A stretch of DNA of 64,000 nucleotides from assembly GCA_934120045.1 (NCBI GenBank), contig CAKOTF010000005.1, forward strand, positions 1-64,000, written 5' to 3'. Shown in pieces: positions 61,304 to 64,000 of this stretch. The notes under the pieces are model-generated. The model was given only the letters and a program-made list of their open reading frames with translations, did no database searches and had not been told where the DNA came from. Positions within the stretch are counted from its first letter, which is position 1; each line of letters begins with the position of its first letter. The stretch is from an uncultured Clostridia bacterium (GTDB taxonomy: Bacteria > Bacillota > Clostridia > TANB77 > CAG-508). The position numbers were made by a program, and so were the translations under genes.

Positions 61304-62272
61304 TTATATTAATACATCATGTATTTGTTTTAATATATTATCATCTACAATTTCTTTAAAAATAATAGAAATTTTTGTTCTTGTTATTTCTATATTAAAG
61401 ATTTCTAATTTATTTTCATTTGCAATTTCTAAAACTTTTTGTAATATATTATCACTTGAACTTATTCCATAGCCTATAACTGAAATTTTTGATATTTCTT
61501 TTTTTACAATACTTTTTACTCCAGAACTTTCAAGATTATGTGTTATTTCTGTTCCTTTTTTATCATTAAATGTTGATTCTGTAATTATTGGTACATCAAA
61601 TTTTTCTCCTATTTCTACACATCTATCATGAAGTACTTTTGCTCCTTCACTTGACAATGAATACATTTCTTCATAAGATATTTTTGTTAATTTATCTGCA
61701 TTAGGTATTTTTCTTGGATCTGCTGTATATATACCATCAACATCTGAATATATGTAGCATCTTGATGCATTTAATTCTGCTGATAATGCTACTGCTGTTG
61801 TATCAGATCCTCCTCTTCCTAATGTTGTTATATTATTATTTTCATCTATCCCTTGAAATCCTGTGATTATTACTATATTTTCTTTTAATTCTTTTTTTAT
61901 TCTTTCAGTATCAATTTTTATAATTGATGCATTTTGATAATTATTGTTTGTATATATTTGCGCTTGATATCCATTTAAAGATATTGATTTATATCCCATT
62001 AAATTCAATAATATTGCTAATTTTGATGCACTTACTTGTTCACCTGTACTTAGTAACATATCTAATTCTCTTTTATTTATATTTTGAGATTTAGTTATTT
62101 CTTCTAATTCTTTTGCTTGTTTTAATAAATTATCTGTTGTTTTTCCTTGTGCTGACACAACAACAACTACTTTATAATTCATTGCTTTTTCTATTATTTT
62201 GTTAGCAACCATTATTAGTCTTTCATTATTTGCAAGTGAACTTCCTCCAAATTTTAAAACTACTATATCCAT
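61304..62272 (-). CDS. Aspartate kinase, short form
   Basis: Phosphorylates aspartate as the first step to lysine, threonine and methionine. The kinase domain has the start motif VVLKFGGSSLAN, STGEQVSASKLAILL, ITGFQGIDENNNITTLGRGG and SDTTAVALSA, YSDVDGIYTADPRKIPNA and the SSEGAKVLHDRCVE stretch. The C-terminal part (about residues 255-322) holds only one ACT-like unit, while usual aspartokinases have two (about 400 residues). The regulation by end-product may thus differ. AAGGAAG stands before the ATG. It is not close to other amino-acid genes in this window. Confidence 0.9.
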   Translation of the reverse strand: MDIVVLKFGGSSLANNERLIMVANKIIEKAMNYKVVVVVSAQGKTTDNLLKQAKELEEITKSQNINKRELDMLLSTGEQVSASKLAILLNLMGYKSISLNGYQAQIYTNNNYQNASIIKIDTERIKKELKENIVIITGFQGIDENNNITTLGRGGSDTTAVALSAELNASRCYIYSDVDGIYTADPRKIPNADKLTKISYEEMYSLSSEGAKVLHDRCVEIGEKFDVPIITESTFNDKKGTEITHNLESSGVKSIVKKEISKISVIGYGISSSDNILQKVLEIANENKLEIFNIEITRTKISIIFKEIVDDNILKQIHDVLI

Positions 62273-62353
62273 ATATAAACTTCCTTAAATAGTAAAAAAA
62301 TAATAGTTACATTTAATTATAAACATAACTATTATATTATATTGTTTTTATGA

Positions 62354-63467
62354 CTACTTGTTACTATTAATATATTTCAAATAACTTTCTATAAATCCAT
62401 CTAAATTTCCATCCATAACTGTTTGAACATTTCCAACTTCATAATTCGTTCTATGATCTTTTACAAGTGTATATGGACAAAATACATATGAACGGATTTG
62501 ACTTCCCCATGCAATATCTTTTTGTTCACCTTTTAAATCATTTATTGTTTCTTTTTGCTCTTTTTCTTTCAAATCAAATAATTTTGATTTTAACATCTTC
62601 ATTGCTGTTTCTCTATTTTGAATTTGTGAACGTTCTGATTGACAAGCAACAACAATATTTGTTGGAATATGTGTAATTCTTACAGCAGATGATGTTTTAT
62701 TAATATGTTGGCCACCAGCTCCTGATGCTCTATAAGTATCTACTCTTAAATCATCTGGATTTATATCTATTTCAATATCTTCCGTAATTTCAGGTAAAAC
62801 TTCTAATGATGCAAAAGAAGTATGTCTTCTTCCACCTGCATCAAAAGGTGAAATTCTTACTAATCTATGTACACCCATTTCACCTTTCATATATCCATAA
62901 GCATTTTCTCCAATTATTTCAAATGTAACACTTTTTATACCTGCCTCATCACCTTCAAGATAGTCTAATTCTTTTACTTCATAGCCTTTTTTTGTTGCCC
63001 ATCTTGTATACATTCTATAAAGCATTTCTGCCCAATCTTGTGATTCTGTACCTCCTGCACCTGGATGTAATGTTAATATTGCATTATTTCTGTCATATTT
63101 TCCAGATAATAATGTTTCTAATTGAATTTTCTCTACATCATCTTCTAGTTTTTTCGTAGATTTTAAAATATCTTTTGCAACTTCTTCATCAACCTCTAAA
63201 TTTGCAAGTTCTGTTAATTCTATTAAATTACTTGCTTCATTTTGTGCTAATTCAAATTCATCAATCTTATGTTTTAATTCCTTTATTTTTACTAATACTT
63301 TACTACTTATTGATGTATCTTGTTGCCAAAAGCTTTCTTGTTGTGTTTGCTCTTCTAATTTATTTAGTTCTTCTTTCTTTGATTCGATGTCAAAGAGACT
63401 CACCTAAACTTTCTACTTTGTTTTTTAATTGTTGTAATTTATTTAAGTTTTCTTCTAATTCTATCAA
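62354..63467 (-). CDS. prfB: Peptide chain release factor 2 with programmed +1 frameshift
   Basis: Ends translation at UGA and UAA. A short first frame starts at a TTG (63467, nine bases after AAGGAG) and reads MIELEENLNKLQQLKNKVES, then LGESL, then TGA at 63392-63390. The context CTT TGA C, preceded by an AGGTGA, is the RF2 frameshift site; after a +1 shift the frame reads DIESKKEELNKLEE to the end at 62354. The release domain has SGAGGQHINKTSSAVR (GGQ) and the stop recognition region with the SPF tripeptide in RISPFDAGGRR. About 370 residues in total, normal for RF2. Confidence 0.95.
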
Positions 63468-63480
63468 CTCTGTCAACTCC

Positions 63481-64000
63481 TTATATATTATAATCTGTTA
63501 TAGACAATTCTGGAAATTCAAAATCTTGACCGTCTTTAGTAAATTTTGTGGATATAAAATGATTTTTGTTCATCGTGATACTTCCTTTTAGGAAATATCT
63601 ATATCTAATTGTATTTGTTAGTTTTCCTCCACCTATTATAATTGGATCATCCCATGTTGAATCTATTGCATACCATTTTTCATTTATATTAACATAGTTC
63701 CAAGCATGATTCTCAGTTTTTCCATCACTATTTGTTGCATTTCCAGTTATTATTATATTTTCTAATCCTGCTTCTGTTAACAAATACTGTAAAGCTTTTG
63801 CATATCCTTCACATACACATCTTTTTAATACTAATGCCCCATATATATTATATATATTCTCTTCTTCAAATGTTTGATCATAATCTATCATATCTACTAA
63901 ATAATCATGAATATATTTCATTTTTTCAATATTATTTTTTCCTTCAATTTGAGTCAATATTTTATTTTTTACATCTATAATTTCATTTTCACATTGGTCG
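63481..64000 (-). CDS. Transglutaminase-like protein, 5' end beyond the window
   Basis: An incomplete gene that is open to the right edge of the window. The visible 173 codons end in a transglutaminase-like domain with the triad in the right order: cysteine in KRCVCEGYAKALQYLL, histidine in TENHAWNYVNINEKWYAID, aspartate in YAIDSTWDDP. After the domain comes a short tail with HFISTKF and DFEFPELSITDYNI. In this family the domain is often secreted or linked to a surface protein; the N-terminal part needed to tell is missing. A TTG at 63957 is not a good start. Confidence 0.8.
   Translation of the reverse strand, partial: DQCENEIIDVKNKILTQIEGKNNIEKMKYIHDYLVDMIDYDQTFEEENIYNIYGALVLKRCVCEGYAKALQYLLTEAGLENIIITGNATNSDGKTENHAWNYVNINEKWYAIDSTWDDPIIIGGGKLTNTIRYRYFLKGSITMNKNHFISTKFTKDGQDFEFPELSITDYNI

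Noticed and set aside
1..64000. CRISPR arrays, tRNA or rRNA genes.
   Set aside because: No regularly spaced repeats, no cloverleaf with a CCA end or TTCGA loop in place, and no rRNA-like stretch were noticed on either strand by eye; a tRNAscan and CRISPR search was not possible.

Overview
The window comes from a strongly AT-rich, low-GC Gram-positive bacterium, most likely a gut-type member of Clostridia. The evidence is AAGGAGG-type ribosome binding sites, TTGACA-17-TATAAT promoters, a dipicolinate synthase subunit B gene (spore formation), LPXTG pilins with a class C sortase, a Firmicute-style CsoR/CopZ/CopA copper operon, a CadC-like regulator and a 6S-like RNA. Most genes lie on the minus strand. 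I saw no rRNA, tRNA, CRISPR array, prophage or insertion sequence with a transposase.

Layout: 128-9952 is one tightly packed minus-strand operon: PAP2 phosphatase, DgkA-type lipid kinase, lipase-like protein, HD protein, membrane spermidine-synthase-like protein, cardiolipin synthase, 16S pseudouridine synthase and a three-gene ABC exporter. 10583-13915 holds a cytidylate-kinase-like enzyme, class I aldolase, phosphoglycerate mutase and a DUF1287 protein. 14997-19521 has an Eis-like acetyltransferase and an operon of a transglutaminase-like protein, a frameshifted Cys-rich protein, a 57-residue protein and a long coiled-coil protein. 19649-22750 is the copper operon, with a decayed HMA-cupredoxin gene inside it. 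24363-28333 has a QueH-GNAT fusion, a Xer recombinase, DpaB and a papain-like protein. 28417-36031 is a two-component system next to two large ATPase-permease fusions. 38661-42281 is a sortase-assembled pilus locus. 43507-52234 runs fmt, rsmA, a membrane-anchored unknown, argS, cysS and a frameshifted class A penicillin-binding protein. 52366-52590 is the 6S-like RNA. 52786-63467 carries a FAD protein, a Zn/Cd efflux operon, a Ca2+-type P-ATPase, aspartate kinase and prfB with its programmed frameshift. A partial transglutaminase-like gene ends the window.

Scattered between these are self-contained units, each with its own consensus promoter, strong ribosome binding site and terminator. Several are visibly richer in G+C than the neighbours: 10073-10465 (unknown), 14043-14801 (WHH nuclease with membrane segments), 22845-23460 and 23728-24270 (bactofilin-like beta-helix proteins, partly decayed), 36338-38533 (two HEAT/LRV-repeat paralogues), 42521-43375 (lipoprotein), 54530-55069 and 55274-55636 (unknown). 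They look like independently acquired accessory genes.

The least explained structures are a repeated three-hairpin element with a conserved 57-nt core (23539-23670 and 58511-58654) and a 175-bp palindromic element inside the Zn/Cd operon (57867-58041). Several genes (at 18.5, 22.2, 23.2-23.4 and 51.4 kb) are broken by single-base shifts or a deletion. Assembly error cannot be excluded for the single-base cases.
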